Of a stretch of DNA of 64,000 nt, positions 33,467-42,607 are shown one piece after another. Origin of the DNA: Spirochaetota bacterium. Lineage in GTDB: Bacteria > Spirochaetota > Spirochaetia > CADAEX01. The DNA is taken from NCBI GenBank assembly GCA_009786125.1, contig WQTU01000139.1:72483-136482 (forward strand). Direction: 5' to 3'. Below the pieces are notes generated by a model. It was not told where the DNA came from and searched no databases. It saw only the letters and a program-made list of their open reading frames with translations. Numbering within the stretch: position 1 is the first letter of the stretch; each line of letters starts with the position of its first letter. A program made the position numbers and the translations under genes.

Positions 33467-34402
33467 TCATTTCTTCAATAAAATTTTTTTTAACACCTGT
33501 TTTATCTTAGTTTTGTAATACAATATTTTCGTTATACCTATAACTTTCCTATTTATTTCATTTACTATATGAGTATTAACAATTATTTTATCAGGGTGGG
33601 TTATTTTTGTTATTTCAAATCTTTGTTTATTGTTAAGAGTTAGATCATTTGTAATTGTATGTGTTGCATCCGGACCAAAACCAATATTGGTAATTAAATT
33701 CTCTGCAGGATTAATACATAATCCGTTATTGTTGAAAATACTATATGTCCACTGATAATCCCAAGTATCTATTTCGTGTTTTTCCATTTTTTTAAATATG
33801 TTTAACCAATAATCTCTATCTGCATTTCTATTAAAAATTTTGTTGATTTTTTTTGTTTGTATAAAAACTTCCAGATCAGTAATATCAAAATTATAATGCT
33901 TCCATGCTCGCTTCCATGTTGCCCAGCCCCAGCAATGTTGATTTCGCGCAAAATAATAGCTATACGGTGTTTTTGTAGATGTTAATGGGTTATACCCAGT
34001 AATGTGATAAATCTGTGTATCATTTTTGTATTTTCCCAATAGTTCTTTACAATAAGGAAAAAAGCTCTGACTAGGTAAACAATCGTCTTCCAATATAATA
34101 CCCATTTCTTCATTTTCAAAAAACCAGGTAATCGCGTTCGAAACAGCTTTTCCGCACCCTAAATTTTTTTCCAGGAATAATGTTATTAGTTCACAATTCC
34201 AATCAATAGAGTTAAGAACATAATCTCTAACCGCTTCGACCTTTTTCTTTTCGCCTTCTCTATTATCACGCGGACCATCGGATGCTACATATAGCTTTTT
34301 CGGAGCAGCTTTGCGAATTTCTTCAAAAACCTGTTTTGTAGTATCAAGGCGGTTAAAAACGAGAAAAAGTATTGGAATATCAAAGTTATACACATCTTTC
34401 AT
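33467..34402 (-). CDS. GT-A glycosyltransferase (nucleotide-diphospho-sugar transferase type)
   Basis: This 311-aa protein starts with PILFLVFNRLDTTKQVFEEI (about 10-29) and has KKLYVASDGPRDN, NLGCGKAVSNAITWFF, and GIILEDDCLPSQSFFPYC (about 99-116), where EDD is the metal/nucleotide site. QHCWGWATWKRAW (about 155-167) is typical of this GT2-like group found in O-antigen loci. It is separated by about 100 bp from a short orphan frame on its upstream side. Specificity unknown. Confidence 0.82.
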   Translation of the reverse strand: MKDVYNFDIPILFLVFNRLDTTKQVFEEIRKAAPKKLYVASDGPRDNREGEKKKVEAVRDYVLNSIDWNCELITLFLEKNLGCGKAVSNAITWFFENEEMGIILEDDCLPSQSFFPYCKELLGKYKNDTQIYHITGYNPLTSTKTPYSYYFARNQHCWGWATWKRAWKHYNFDITDLEVFIQTKKINKIFNRNADRDYWLNIFKKMEKHEIDTWDYQWTYSIFNNNGLCINPAENLITNIGFGPDATHTITNDLTLNNKQRFEITKITHPDKIIVNTHIVNEINRKVIGITKILYYKTKIKQVLKKILLKK

Positions 34403-34502
34403 GTTAGTACCTTTTGGGCTTCACCTATTTATATATTTATCTTGGCGAGTACATTTTGCTTTCATGTACATTAATTAGCAAGTCTTTAAGAAAATTTCCG
34501 TG

Positions 34503-34685
34503 TTATAAAATTTCAAAATTTTGCGTATTTCTATTATGCGTTATGTTTTTTGATTCGCCAACTTCCAGTTTTTTGTATGTTCGAAAACTCTTTTGAGCTA
34601 TTTTAGAAATCGTTTTTAAAACTGTTGATACTATTTTATATCTTATCAATTTTAGTTTATCAGAAAAATTATGAGCATTATTCAC
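34503..34685 (-). pseudogene. Short orphan frame, probable gene remnant
   Basis: A 60-codon frame starts at a GTG that overlaps the stop codon of the DUF4062 gene and reads NNAHNFSDKLKLIRYKIVST, then a basic helical stretch. It has no recognisable domain. Composition and position suggest the 5' remnant of a glycan-locus gene left behind when the upstream ATPase gene was inserted; a real small protein cannot be excluded. Confidence 0.35.
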
Positions 34686-36150
34686 CGGCTTGTCCTTTCT
34701 TCTTAATCTTCCAGAACCCTCTTGTTTTACCTTCCCGTTCAATGAATCCCTTCTTTTTTAACGCGTCCAAGTGTTTTTGTATTGCAGACTCATTTACATT
34801 CATTTGCTCAGCCAACATTTTACGGCTAATAGACGGATTTTCTTTTATTATGTTTAAAGTTTCCATTTGTTTATTGGTCAAACCACCTATTTGACCACCT
34901 ATTTGACCACCTATTTGACCACCTATTTGACCACCTATAGTTTCTTGAGCTTCTCGCCTTATCACTACCTGGAAACCATGTTTCGAAATAAATTCAGGCT
35001 TTCCAAGTCCCTTTGCTATACATTGTTTGGTCATTTCTTCTGTTCCGGTTCCCATTCGTTCGATAGTGCCTTGTAAGTACATTGCTTCTGCAATCAATGG
35101 ATTGGCCGGCATTGAACGATGTGCTGTGTATAATTGCTCTATAGTTAGTTCGCTTGGAAAATTTCCGGGATTTGAAACCTCAAATCTGTCGGCAAATAAC
35201 ATCACCTGTACACTGCCGTTACTCGTGTAGTCGCGATGCGCAACAGCATTGACAATTGCTTCGGTAACTACTTGTTTAGGAATTTCGTACTCTACTTCAA
35301 CGTTTATATTCTTACTGCGGTCGCCAACATAGAGGTTTATTTTCGACAGCACAAAATCAACAGCTCGCTCAATCATATGAAAAACATCGCCCTTATAAAC
35401 CTGATACGATGGTATTGGTTTTACCTTATCCATTCCGTGAAAATGGGCACAACGCACTTCGGAAGTAATAAAAAATTGCTGCGGTTTTTTTCCGAATAAT
35501 AAAATGGCAGCATTGGTAATTTTATCGCCTTTAATTAAATTTAAATGAGTCAATACATTTATTATATTGCTTGATTTGTTAAAAGGGAAATTTCGTTTTT
35601 CTTGTGCAATTTCGACAAAATTATGAACTTTTTCTTCATCAATATCGTCAAGCGTAGCATCTCTGTTTAGTGTTGCATCGAATGGCGCTGTGCGAATATA
35701 TTCATTTTCAATTAAATAATTCACAAGCGAGGCATAGACAGCTATTTTTAGCTGTTCTTGTGTATCAAAACCTCTGCGAACAATCACGTTTTCGGCTTTT
35801 TTTACCAACAGTGATTCTTTTGCTTCTCGCTGCTTTGCTCGTTTTACATAAACAAAACGAATCTTGTTTTTTTCGCTTGCATAATCAAATTCCTTTTCAG
35901 TTGGTGAAATACCTGATTTATCTCCAAAGCCATATTTTTCGCCAAAAATTCCTAAATATATGTCGCTTTGTTCAAGTTCATTCAAAAAAACATTTGACGG
36001 TAAATGATTTGCAGCAGGTACATTTTCAAAAATAAACGGCTCAAAAAATTTCCCCAATAAAATATCAGAAGTCAAATAGTCAAAGAGCATTTGCCGTTCT
36101 ACTGCAAATTCAGATTGTACACTGCTTATAAAAACTCGCTTTTTTTTCAT
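34678..36150 (-). CDS. DUF4062 domain plus GHKL-like ATPase and winged helix, with GGQI repeats
   Basis: This 490-aa protein starts with a DUF4062 domain (KRVFISSVQSEFAVERQMLF, about 4-23; IYLGIFGEKYGFG, about 65-77), a TIR-like fold. The GHKL-like ATPase follows with VVTEAIVNAVAHRDYTSNGS (about 275-294), FADRFEVSNPGNFP and IERMGTGTEEM. Then come GGQI repeats (about 404-423) and a winged helix with ETLNIIKENPSISRKMLAEQ. It shares ATPase and overall layout with the AlbA_2 genes at 25141, 41144 and 58575 but has DUF4062 at the N-terminus instead. It lies 5 nt after the UDP-xylose synthase gene. A regulatory or anti-phage role is possible, but nothing here proves either. Confidence 0.8.
   Translation of the reverse strand: MKKKRVFISSVQSEFAVERQMLFDYLTSDILLGKFFEPFIFENVPAANHLPSNVFLNELEQSDIYLGIFGEKYGFGDKSGISPTEKEFDYASEKNKIRFVYVKRAKQREAKESLLVKKAENVIVRRGFDTQEQLKIAVYASLVNYLIENEYIRTAPFDATLNRDATLDDIDEEKVHNFVEIAQEKRNFPFNKSSNIINVLTHLNLIKGDKITNAAILLFGKKPQQFFITSEVRCAHFHGMDKVKPIPSYQVYKGDVFHMIERAVDFVLSKINLYVGDRSKNINVEVEYEIPKQVVTEAIVNAVAHRDYTSNGSVQVMLFADRFEVSNPGNFPSELTIEQLYTAHRSMPANPLIAEAMYLQGTIERMGTGTEEMTKQCIAKGLGKPEFISKHGFQVVIRREAQETIGGQIGGQIGGQIGGQIGGLTNKQMETLNIIKENPSISRKMLAEQMNVNESAIQKHLDALKKKGFIEREGKTRGFWKIKKKGQAGE
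34883..34938. repeat. 12-bp in-frame tandem repeat (CCACCTATTTGA, about 4.7 copies)
   Basis: Four exact copies and a partial one encode GGQI repeats on the minus strand, between the ATPase and winged-helix domains of the DUF4062 protein. It occupies the same position as the repeats in the AlbA_2 genes at 25360 and 58777, though the sequence is unrelated. Confidence 0.95.
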
Positions 36151-36155
36151 AATAA

Positions 36156-37094
36156 TTAAATTCTAATTGTTTGTTGAAAATAATTAATCGTTTTCTCAAG
36201 CCCTTCTTCAAGCGGTATATGCGGATCCCAATTTAATTTATTTTGCGCAAGTTCTATATCCGGTTTTCTTTGTCTGGGGTCATCCTGTGGTAACGGGAAG
36301 TATTTAATTGCAGATTTAGATTGCGTTAGCTTTAAAACTTTTTGCGCAAGTTCGTTCATTGTAAATTCCCCTGGGTTACCAAGGTTTACAGGACCGGTAA
36401 ATCCTTTTTCTGTATCCATCATTTTTATTAATCCATCAACAAGATCATCAACATAACAAAAAGATCTTGTCTGGTTCCCATCTCCGTAAATTGTTATATC
36501 TTCTCCCTTAAGAGCCTGCACTATAAAATTACTTACAACCCGTCCATCGTTCGGATGCATATTTGGTCCATAGGTGTTAAATATTCTTACAACTTTTATA
36601 TCTACGTTATGTTGCCTGTAATAATCAAAAAAAAGTGTTTCAGCGCATCTTTTTCCTTCATCATAACAACTTCTGACTCCAATTGGATTAACCCTTCCCC
36701 AATAATCCTCTTTCTGCGGATGTACTTCCGGGTCTCCATATACTTCCGATGTAGAGGCTTGCAGGATTCTCGCCTTTGTTCTTTTTGCAAGACCAAGCAT
36801 ATTGATTGCCCCATGAACAGATGTTTTTGTAGTCTGTACCGGGTCAAACTGGTAATGAATTGGACTTGCAGGACAAGCAAGGTTATATATTTGATCAACT
36901 TCTATATAAAGGGGGAAAGTTACATCATGCCGCAGAAGTTCAAAAAAAGGATTTCCAATAAAGCGACTTATGTTTTTCTTAGTACCTGTAAAATAATTAT
37001 CAAGACATATAACATCGTTACCTTCATTTAATAGCCTTTCGCACAGATGGGAGCCAATAAATCCTGCGCCACCTGTTACAAGTATTTTTTTCAA
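36156..37094 (-). CDS. uxs: UDP-glucuronate decarboxylase (UDP-xylose synthase)
   Basis: This 312-aa extended SDR converts UDP-glucuronate to UDP-xylose with retained NAD+. It shows [16 protein letters not shown] (about 7-22), [19 protein letters not shown] (about 70-88), the [19 protein letters not shown] motif typical of this enzyme (about 113-131), the catalytic YDEGKR, and [17 protein letters not shown]. Length and all motifs match the short bacterial Uxs proteins that lack the N-terminal extension. Its substrate comes from ugd at 423-1751. The ATPase gene 34678-36150 follows after 5 nt. Confidence 0.95.
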   Translation of the reverse strand: MKKILVTGGAGFIGSHLCERLLNEGNDVICLDNYFTGTKKNISRFIGNPFFELLRHDVTFPLYIEVDQIYNLACPASPIHYQFDPVQTTKTSVHGAINMLGLAKRTKARILQASTSEVYGDPEVHPQKEDYWGRVNPIGVRSCYDEGKRCAETLFFDYYRQHNVDIKVVRIFNTYGPNMHPNDGRVVSNFIVQALKGEDITIYGDGNQTRSFCYVDDLVDGLIKMMDTEKGFTGPVNLGNPGEFTMNELAQKVLKLTQSKSAIKYFPLPQDDPRQRKPDIELAQNKLNWDPHIPLEEGLEKTINYFQQTIRI

Positions 37095-37225
37095 TGTATT
37101 GCTCCCTTAACTTAGAGTCTATTTCTTTTCTCCCACAAACACGTTATTCGTTTGCCAAAAGGTTTTCTCGAAAATTTTTTTCACAACAGTTTTACAATGT
37201 TTCAAACAAGATCTTCTTTTTGAAT

Positions 37226-39214
37226 TTATACCACATTATTTAATTTGTAAAATATTGTTTTTAAATTAATAATTGATTCAGAACTAATTTTCTGTGATAA
37301 TTTTAATAATTCTTTTTGCATAAGTTTATATTCGGATTGTGACATTTTAATCGCTTTTTCTAAAGCCTGACCAAATTCATTATTATTGCTATAAACAATA
37401 CTATTATTATTGGCAAAACCAGGCTTGGTAATAAATTTTTCAGCAATAATAATTGGTTTTAAAAAGCCATAACAAAGCTGAAAGGAACCGCTTGTTCTTT
37501 TTTCAAGATATCCATTGTGTTCTTCATTGTCAGGATCAAGCAAGGCGAGGAAAAAATCTGCTTGTTCTAAATGACTATACATTTTTGGAAAACTACAACG
37601 CCCTAATAAATTGAAATAACTTTTAAAAACATTTTTTATCATGGCTTCCCCTCTTCCAATAACCGTTATTTTAAAATTTGTTATATTCAGGTTAATTAAA
37701 TAATCACAAGCTCTGTTAAGCAATTCATAATTTCTCCTGTCTTTTTCTAAATTTCCTACAATAATAAAGTGAATTATTTTTTCATTTTTTGGTGTTATTT
37801 TAATTGACCCATAATAATGAGGATTTACTACTACTGGTTTATATTTGCCACCCAGGGGCGCAAGTGAAATAAAAGAATATTGCGTAATATAATTACTCAA
37901 ATCATCCTGTTCATGTACAACAAAAATTAATCTGCTTTTTATAGTATTTAAATTTGGGTAAAATTCAGGAAAAGTTTGAAAGTTTTTTCTGGTTGCAATA
38001 TTTTGATAATATAAATGCCAAGATGTTACACATATATGAGTGTATTTATTTAATTTTTTTGAAAATTGTAATTTCTTAATACTCTCTCTATCAATTTTAA
38101 AATGCTTTACATTTTTATGCTTATATTTGCAAAAAACTTTTTCTTTACTCATTTCTGGAATCATCAAGGTATCTACATTAAAACCTGAATCTAGCAAATA
38201 TTTTGTATAACCAGGCATCACTTCTGTGTGGCATGGATTTAGTTCCATAAGTAAAACTGTATTTGGTTTAACTCTATGAGTTATAAACAGAAATAAGCAA
38301 TATGGATTCGATATTTTATTCGTTATTTTTTTAAAAAACCATTTAATCTTATGGTTTATATATTGGGATATAGAAAAATCTCTTGTATGAAGCTTATCAT
38401 AAATACTATAAAATAATTTGTAAGCACGTATTAATAGAGCCGGTTTATAAATATTATCCTTAACCCAACCGTTTTGCATAACTATCCCAAGGTAACCTTT
38501 ATCAATTAGATCTTGAATATCAATTCGGCGTCTAGAGTTTTGATAAATTCGTTCAGTATGAAATTCAGCAAAAAAGCCATCGACAGGTATTATTTCAAAT
38601 GGTTTCAAAAAAAACAAAAACTCACCATACCAATTATACTCTGACGGGGCTAAATTAATTAAATCATTAAAATTCATTTTTTTGGAAAGTAAGTAATTTT
38701 CAAATTTTCCAAGAACAACGGACGACAATACTATTGGCATTCTTATCCACAAGTAATTCTTACCTTCTCTGGAAAAAAAATTTTTTTGTTTAATTACACT
38801 TAGGAAAGAATCTTTATCTCTACAGACACTTACAGGAGTATATGGGGTATTTAAGTCATACAGAAAGTCCGAAATAAAAAAATTTTGAATGAAATAACAA
38901 TCTGAATCAATACTGATATAAAAATCACAAATACCTAATTTAAAAAAACTTAATTTTACTATTTGTTGTGAGTACCAATTCTGTATATAATCATTATCTA
39001 TTCCTAGAACATTTTCGTCAGTAACAAAAATTAAATCATAAGATTCTGCTCCGGTACATAACCTTTTTTTGAATAAAAAAGTATCTTTCTGGGGGCATGA
39101 TATATAAAATGGAATTTTGTCGCAATTGAATTTATCAATAGACTTTTTTAAAATACAAAGTCTCTCTAAATCTCCTGAATATGATTTACAAAATAATACA
39201 ATTTTACTTTTAAT
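37226..39214 (-). CDS. Two-domain glycosyltransferase (DUF6492-like plus GT4) with apparent AUU start
   Basis: The frame is open from 39214 to 37226 (662 aa). A canonical in-frame start appears only at a TTG at 38752, which would remove 154 residues. The upstream part is clearly coding: KIVLFCKSYSGDLERLCI, QQIVKLSFFKL, then ISIDSDCYF with a DxD motif, and after it APSEYNWYGEFLFF. Together they match the DUF6492 family. The C-terminal half (about 320-660) is GT-B: FIIVGNLEKDRRNYELL and a late ADFFLALLD region. GAGG overlaps the upstream stop (39219-39221) and lies about 6-7 nt before an ATT codon at 39214, exactly where ATG is expected. So either AUU initiates or an ATG has just been lost. Confidence 0.72.
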   Translation of the reverse strand: MKSKIVLFCKSYSGDLERLCILKKSIDKFNCDKIPFYISCPQKDTFLFKKRLCTGAESYDLIFVTDENVLGIDNDYIQNWYSQQIVKLSFFKLGICDFYISIDSDCYFIQNFFISDFLYDLNTPYTPVSVCRDKDSFLSVIKQKNFFSREGKNYLWIRMPIVLSSVVLGKFENYLLSKKMNFNDLINLAPSEYNWYGEFLFFLKPFEIIPVDGFFAEFHTERIYQNSRRRIDIQDLIDKGYLGIVMQNGWVKDNIYKPALLIRAYKLFYSIYDKLHTRDFSISQYINHKIKWFFKKITNKISNPYCLFLFITHRVKPNTVLLMELNPCHTEVMPGYTKYLLDSGFNVDTLMIPEMSKEKVFCKYKHKNVKHFKIDRESIKKLQFSKKLNKYTHICVTSWHLYYQNIATRKNFQTFPEFYPNLNTIKSRLIFVVHEQDDLSNYITQYSFISLAPLGGKYKPVVVNPHYYGSIKITPKNEKIIHFIIVGNLEKDRRNYELLNRACDYLINLNITNFKITVIGRGEAMIKNVFKSYFNLLGRCSFPKMYSHLEQADFFLALLDPDNEEHNGYLEKRTSGSFQLCYGFLKPIIIAEKFITKPGFANNNSIVYSNNNEFGQALEKAIKMSQSEYKLMQKELLKLSQKISSESIINLKTIFYKLNNVV

Positions 39215-39218
39215 TTTT

Positions 39219-40091
39219 TTACCTCAAAACATGTTTATTCTTTGAAGAAAACATTTTGATTATTTTTTTCAATTTTATATTAATTTTTTGCATAAATGAT
39301 TCACTAGTAGGCAAAAAACCACTATTCTTAAAGAATACCTTGTCTGGATCATATGCCTTTGTTATGTCTTTATGAAACAAAGAGTAAGCATATTTCCATA
39401 GTTCACGGCCTTCTTTATGACAAATATCTATATTTTTTATTGAATCTTGCTCAGAGTGAATCCGTGAAGCTAATAATAATTCATCTATATAGAAAAATAA
39501 ATAATCATTAAAAATAAGTTTGAACCATAAAAAATAATCTTGTGTAGTTCTTAAGTTTGAATCAAAGAAATCTACCGAATAAAAAACTTCTCTTGGGATT
39601 AATAAAGAACACCCATGTAATTCGCAAACATATAAAATTTTTAAACTATCTAGTTTACTTAACGTTGTTGACTTGAATGTCTTTACTTTAGAGTTAATTT
39701 CATTGTTAAATAAGTTTATTTCTTTTACATTGCAATAAGGAATTATTTTCTCTCGATCATTAATTTTTCCCAATTCTTCAATCTGTCTTGAAACTTTATT
39801 CGGAAAATAATAATCATCATGTGACAGCCAGGAAATATATTCACCTCTAGCGTTTCGTATAGCCATGTTTAAAGCAGTGGCAACACCGCCGTTTTCTTTT
39901 GAAAAATACCTTATTTTATCACCATAGCTTTTTATTATTTCTTCAGTATTATCTGTTGAGCCATCATTTACGACAACAACTTCGATATTGTCGTAATCCT
40001 GTCCGAGAGCGCTTTCTATTGCGCATTGTAAATAATTTGAGCCATTATAAACAGGGATTACAATTGATACCAGCGGATGAAAATTACTCAT
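39219..40091 (-). CDS. Glycosyltransferase family 2
   Basis: This 290-aa inverting GT-A enzyme has [20 protein letters not shown] (about 7-26), [20 protein letters not shown] (about 38-57), NGGVATALNMAIRNARGEYI and LSHDDYYFPNKV with the HDD metal site. Its N-terminus is nearly identical to the truncated frame at 42431-42607, so the locus once held two related copies. It lies 4-5 nt upstream of the two-domain transferase, with its stop codon overlapping that gene's Shine-Dalgarno. Donor unknown. Confidence 0.87.
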   Translation of the reverse strand: MSNFHPLVSIVIPVYNGSNYLQCAIESALGQDYDNIEVVVVNDGSTDNTEEIIKSYGDKIRYFSKENGGVATALNMAIRNARGEYISWLSHDDYYFPNKVSRQIEELGKINDREKIIPYCNVKEINLFNNEINSKVKTFKSTTLSKLDSLKILYVCELHGCSLLIPREVFYSVDFFDSNLRTTQDYFLWFKLIFNDYLFFYIDELLLASRIHSEQDSIKNIDICHKEGRELWKYAYSLFHKDITKAYDPDKVFFKNSGFLPTSESFMQKINIKLKKIIKMFSSKNKHVLR

Positions 40092-40113
40092 ATTCTTTTC
40101 ACTAATTACTCTC

Positions 40114-40223
40114 TTAATAATAAAAAGTAGCGTTAATACTTTTATTTTTTTCTTCCAGCCACAGTTCCGTCTTTTTACAAAATTCTTCCCATGAATATTC
40201 AGCTATAGCTTTTTCTTGTTTTT
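40114..40223 (-). pseudogene. C-terminal remnant of a GT4 glycosyltransferase
   Basis: The minus strand reads KKQEKAIAEYSWEEFCKKTE and ends in a stop at 40114. AEYSWEEFCKKTELW is the usual C-terminal helix of GT4 enzymes. No upstream part of the gene survives, because the decayed GT2 begins immediately before it in another frame. Confidence 0.55.
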
Positions 40224-40940
40224 TTATTTTAGGTGCCGAAAGTATTTTTTTATACCTTTTTTAACTTTTCTTAAGACACCAAACAAAAACCCATTTGCCC
40301 ATGATGATTTTCTTAAATAAATCATTTTTAATTTTTCCCATTCATCAACCATATTTTTAGGATATCGTTTAGCAAGACTCATTTCATTTTCTATTCTTAC
40401 CCAACAATACCCTGTATACCATGCGATTCGAGTTTTAGGCAAAGCAGAAGCTCTTAAAGTATATTCAGCATCCAGTCGAAAAAAAGCAGGATTTAAAAGT
40501 CCTAAATATGCTAAAGATGATTTTCTTATCATTAGTCCCAAATCACAAAAAGTAAAAGGCGTTCTGTCGGTTTTCCATTTATTAAAAGCGTCCAATTAAG
40601 TCAACTTCAGGATGTTCCAGCATGAAGTTTTTACACTTCCTTATTCCTTCATAAAAAAATATATCATCATTTATTATCTTTAATAATTTCCCTTCTGCCA
40701 TCAGCAAAGCTTTATTGCATCCATGTGCCTGAGCAAAATCTTATTCAGAAAGATATTTATGAATGCGTTTTTTTTCAAATAACTCATTTAAATACTATTT
40801 TGTTCCATCAGTGCTATTAGAGTCAACAACAAGAATTTCTTCATCCGATTGAACTTCTTGCAATAATCTTTCAATTACATAAGGCAAATATTTTATATTA
40901 TTTCGAGTGTAATAATATAACTTAAGTTAATTATTTTCAT
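40224..40940 (-). pseudogene. Decayed GT2 glycosyltransferase gene
   Basis: From an ATG at 40940 the minus strand shows GT2 sequence in pieces: a frameshift after seven codons, then NIKYLPYVIERLLQEVQSDE, EILVVDSNSTDGTK, an in-frame TAG, YLNELFEKKRIHKYLSE, an in-frame TAA, and DFAQAHGCNKALLMAEGKL with NDDIFFYE (DxD-like). A second frameshift near 40595 leads into an intact C-terminal 123 codons (DAFNKWKTDRTPFTFCDLGL onwards). Two stops and two frameshifts make it inactive. It lies in a stretch of several broken transferases between 40.1 and 42.6 kb. Confidence 0.8.
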
Positions 40941-40994
40941 GCCACCAGCAATTTTTTTAAAAACAAATAAACTTCTTTTATAATTTTGCTTTGA

Positions 40995-41143
40995 CTATTT
41001 TATTATTTTTTTATACAATTTAATATATCTCTTTACTATTACATCATAATCAAATTCGCGAATAATCTAAATTCATGTATTTCTTCCAAATATTTATCGG
41101 AATTATAACAAGGCGTAACTATTGATATTTTGGGGTAAATCAT
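40995..41143 (-). pseudogene. Internally deleted glycosyltransferase remnant (GT2 start joined to another C-terminus)
   Basis: ATG 41143 directly follows the stop codon of the ATP-binding-protein gene and opens MIYPKISIVTPCYNSDKYLE, a typical GT2 N-terminus, but only about 21 codons remain. After the break another frame reads REFDYDVIVKRYIKLYKKII to a stop at 40995, which looks like the C-terminal helix of a GT4. Large internal deletion. Confidence 0.65.
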
Positions 41144-42376
41144 TTACTTTCCACCTGCAAAAATAGTCAACTTTAATTCTGTATCGTCAAGCAATTCATA
41201 CACAGGCTTTTTACCGGAAACGGAAATACTTTCTGAATATATAATCGGCACACCATCACCTCGCTTGTCCATAATAAACTTTCGATAAGTATCTACCGTA
41301 TCAAAATTCATTGGCGTGCGGGCAAGTAAAGAGCTAATCAACTCGTTCCGCGAATATTGTCGAAGCGGCAAACTTTCTAAAGTCATTGTGTTTGGAATCG
41401 CTCCTGGCGAATAAATTTCCAACCTATCCGAAAAAATATGCAATCTTATTTTTGAGCCGTAAATAGAGTAATCCCGATGCGCAACGGCATTTACAAGCGC
41501 TTCAAAAACCGCACTCAAAGAATACTGCGGAAATTCCGTTCGCGCAGGATCTTTAATTCCGGAAACTCGCATATTTCGTTTTACGAATTTACAAGCATCT
41601 TTTATTTGTATATCAAGAGGACCGGTAATATCTTGCATATCTAACTGTTCGGAATTATTATTGTCGCCAAGATAACAAACCGCTTGAATAAAAGCATTTG
41701 GAATAAAATTTTCGGGCGAGTCAGAGCACAATAATATTCCACTAATTGTCGGGTGAATTTCACCATTTTCACTATAATCTGCAAGCTTCAACTTTGTTAA
41801 AAACTCATTATTATCTTCGGGAGAAAGTGTAGTACGAAAACGTTCCCATAGCTTCTTATCCAAATCAAATAATTGTGTACTCATAACAATTTGTTCATCA
41901 AAACGAATCAGTCTATTTTGAGACCTTTGCTGAAAAAGACGAGCTAAAACTTCCGGCTTCATTTCTCGTTTGGAACTTCCAATTCGAGTAAAATAACCGT
42001 TACTGCTTTTGTGAACAAAAATGCTTTGGGGAATATCTATTTTTATTATGTTCTTGTCTTTGTCATTTTCATCGGTAATGGAAATTTTTCGTACAATACA
42101 TTCTAAAGGCGGGTTTATTAAATCGGTAACAATATCACGCAACCACTTTTCTGTCAGGTCCAATTTATCAATTGGAATACCGATTATCTCACGCGTTTTA
42201 TCATCAACACCTATAATGAATACGCCTCCTTTTGTGTTAGCCATTGCCGCCAATTCATCTGACATAGAATTGCGATATGGAACCAACCCACCTGCGAACT
42301 CAAGATTTTTCAGCTCAAACAAACTGTCTTCTCCAAGTTTTATTTGGTTCAAAATTTTTTCTACGGTTTCAAACAA
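41144..42376 (-). CDS. AlbA_2-type ATP-binding putative regulator
   Basis: This 410-aa protein has an AlbA_2 domain (ELKNLEFAGGLVPYRNSMSD; AMANTKGGVFIIGVDDKTRE, about 46-65; GYFTRIGSSKREMKPEVLAR, about 127-146) and a GHKL-like ATPase with FEALVNAVAHRDYSIYGSKI (about 286-305) and FSDRLEIYSPGAIPN. It ends in KKPVYELLDDTELKLTIFAG, with no winged helix and no tandem repeat, unlike its relatives in this window. The start is TTG with AGGAG 7 nt upstream. Broken GT2 frames lie on both sides (41143 and 42431-42607), consistent with insertion into a transferase region. Confidence 0.82.
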   Translation of the reverse strand: MFETVEKILNQIKLGEDSLFELKNLEFAGGLVPYRNSMSDELAAMANTKGGVFIIGVDDKTREIIGIPIDKLDLTEKWLRDIVTDLINPPLECIVRKISITDENDKDKNIIKIDIPQSIFVHKSSNGYFTRIGSSKREMKPEVLARLFQQRSQNRLIRFDEQIVMSTQLFDLDKKLWERFRTTLSPEDNNEFLTKLKLADYSENGEIHPTISGILLCSDSPENFIPNAFIQAVCYLGDNNNSEQLDMQDITGPLDIQIKDACKFVKRNMRVSGIKDPARTEFPQYSLSAVFEALVNAVAHRDYSIYGSKIRLHIFSDRLEIYSPGAIPNTMTLESLPLRQYSRNELISSLLARTPMNFDTVDTYRKFIMDKRGDGVPIIYSESISVSGKKPVYELLDDTELKLTIFAGGK

Positions 42377-42430
42377 AGAGTTTTCTCCTTCAATTAGATT
42401 GTTTATTACATTTGTAAATTGAACTGCGGA

Positions 42431-42607
42431 TTATATGAAAGAGCAATTTTTTTCAGTTTCGCCGTTATCTGTTGAGCCGTCGTTTACGACAATAACTTCT
42501 ATATTTTCATAGTCTTGCCCCAGAGCACTGTCTATTGCGCATTGTAAATAATTTGAACCATTGTAAACAGGGATCACAATTGATACCAAAGGATAAAAAT
42601 TATTCAT
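42431..42607 (-). pseudogene. Truncated GT2 N-terminus beside an inserted ATPase gene
   Basis: Fifty-eight codons read [20 protein letters not shown] and on through VVNDGSTDN, then depart into [10 protein letters not shown] and a stop. The first fifty residues are almost the same as in the intact GT2 at 39219-40091. The break falls just after STDN, 55 bp before the ATP-binding-protein gene. Its start overlaps the end of the reductase gene by 8 bases, as an intact operon gene would. Confidence 0.8.

Noticed and set aside
34883-34938. Short tandem repeats as a possible CRISPR array
   Set aside because: The units are 12 bp with no spacers and in frame within a gene. No CRISPR-like array was found in the window.
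37095-37225. Small frame (about 28 codons) upstream of the UDP-xylose synthase gene
   Set aside because: It has only a TTG start, no Shine-Dalgarno and no recognisable domain.
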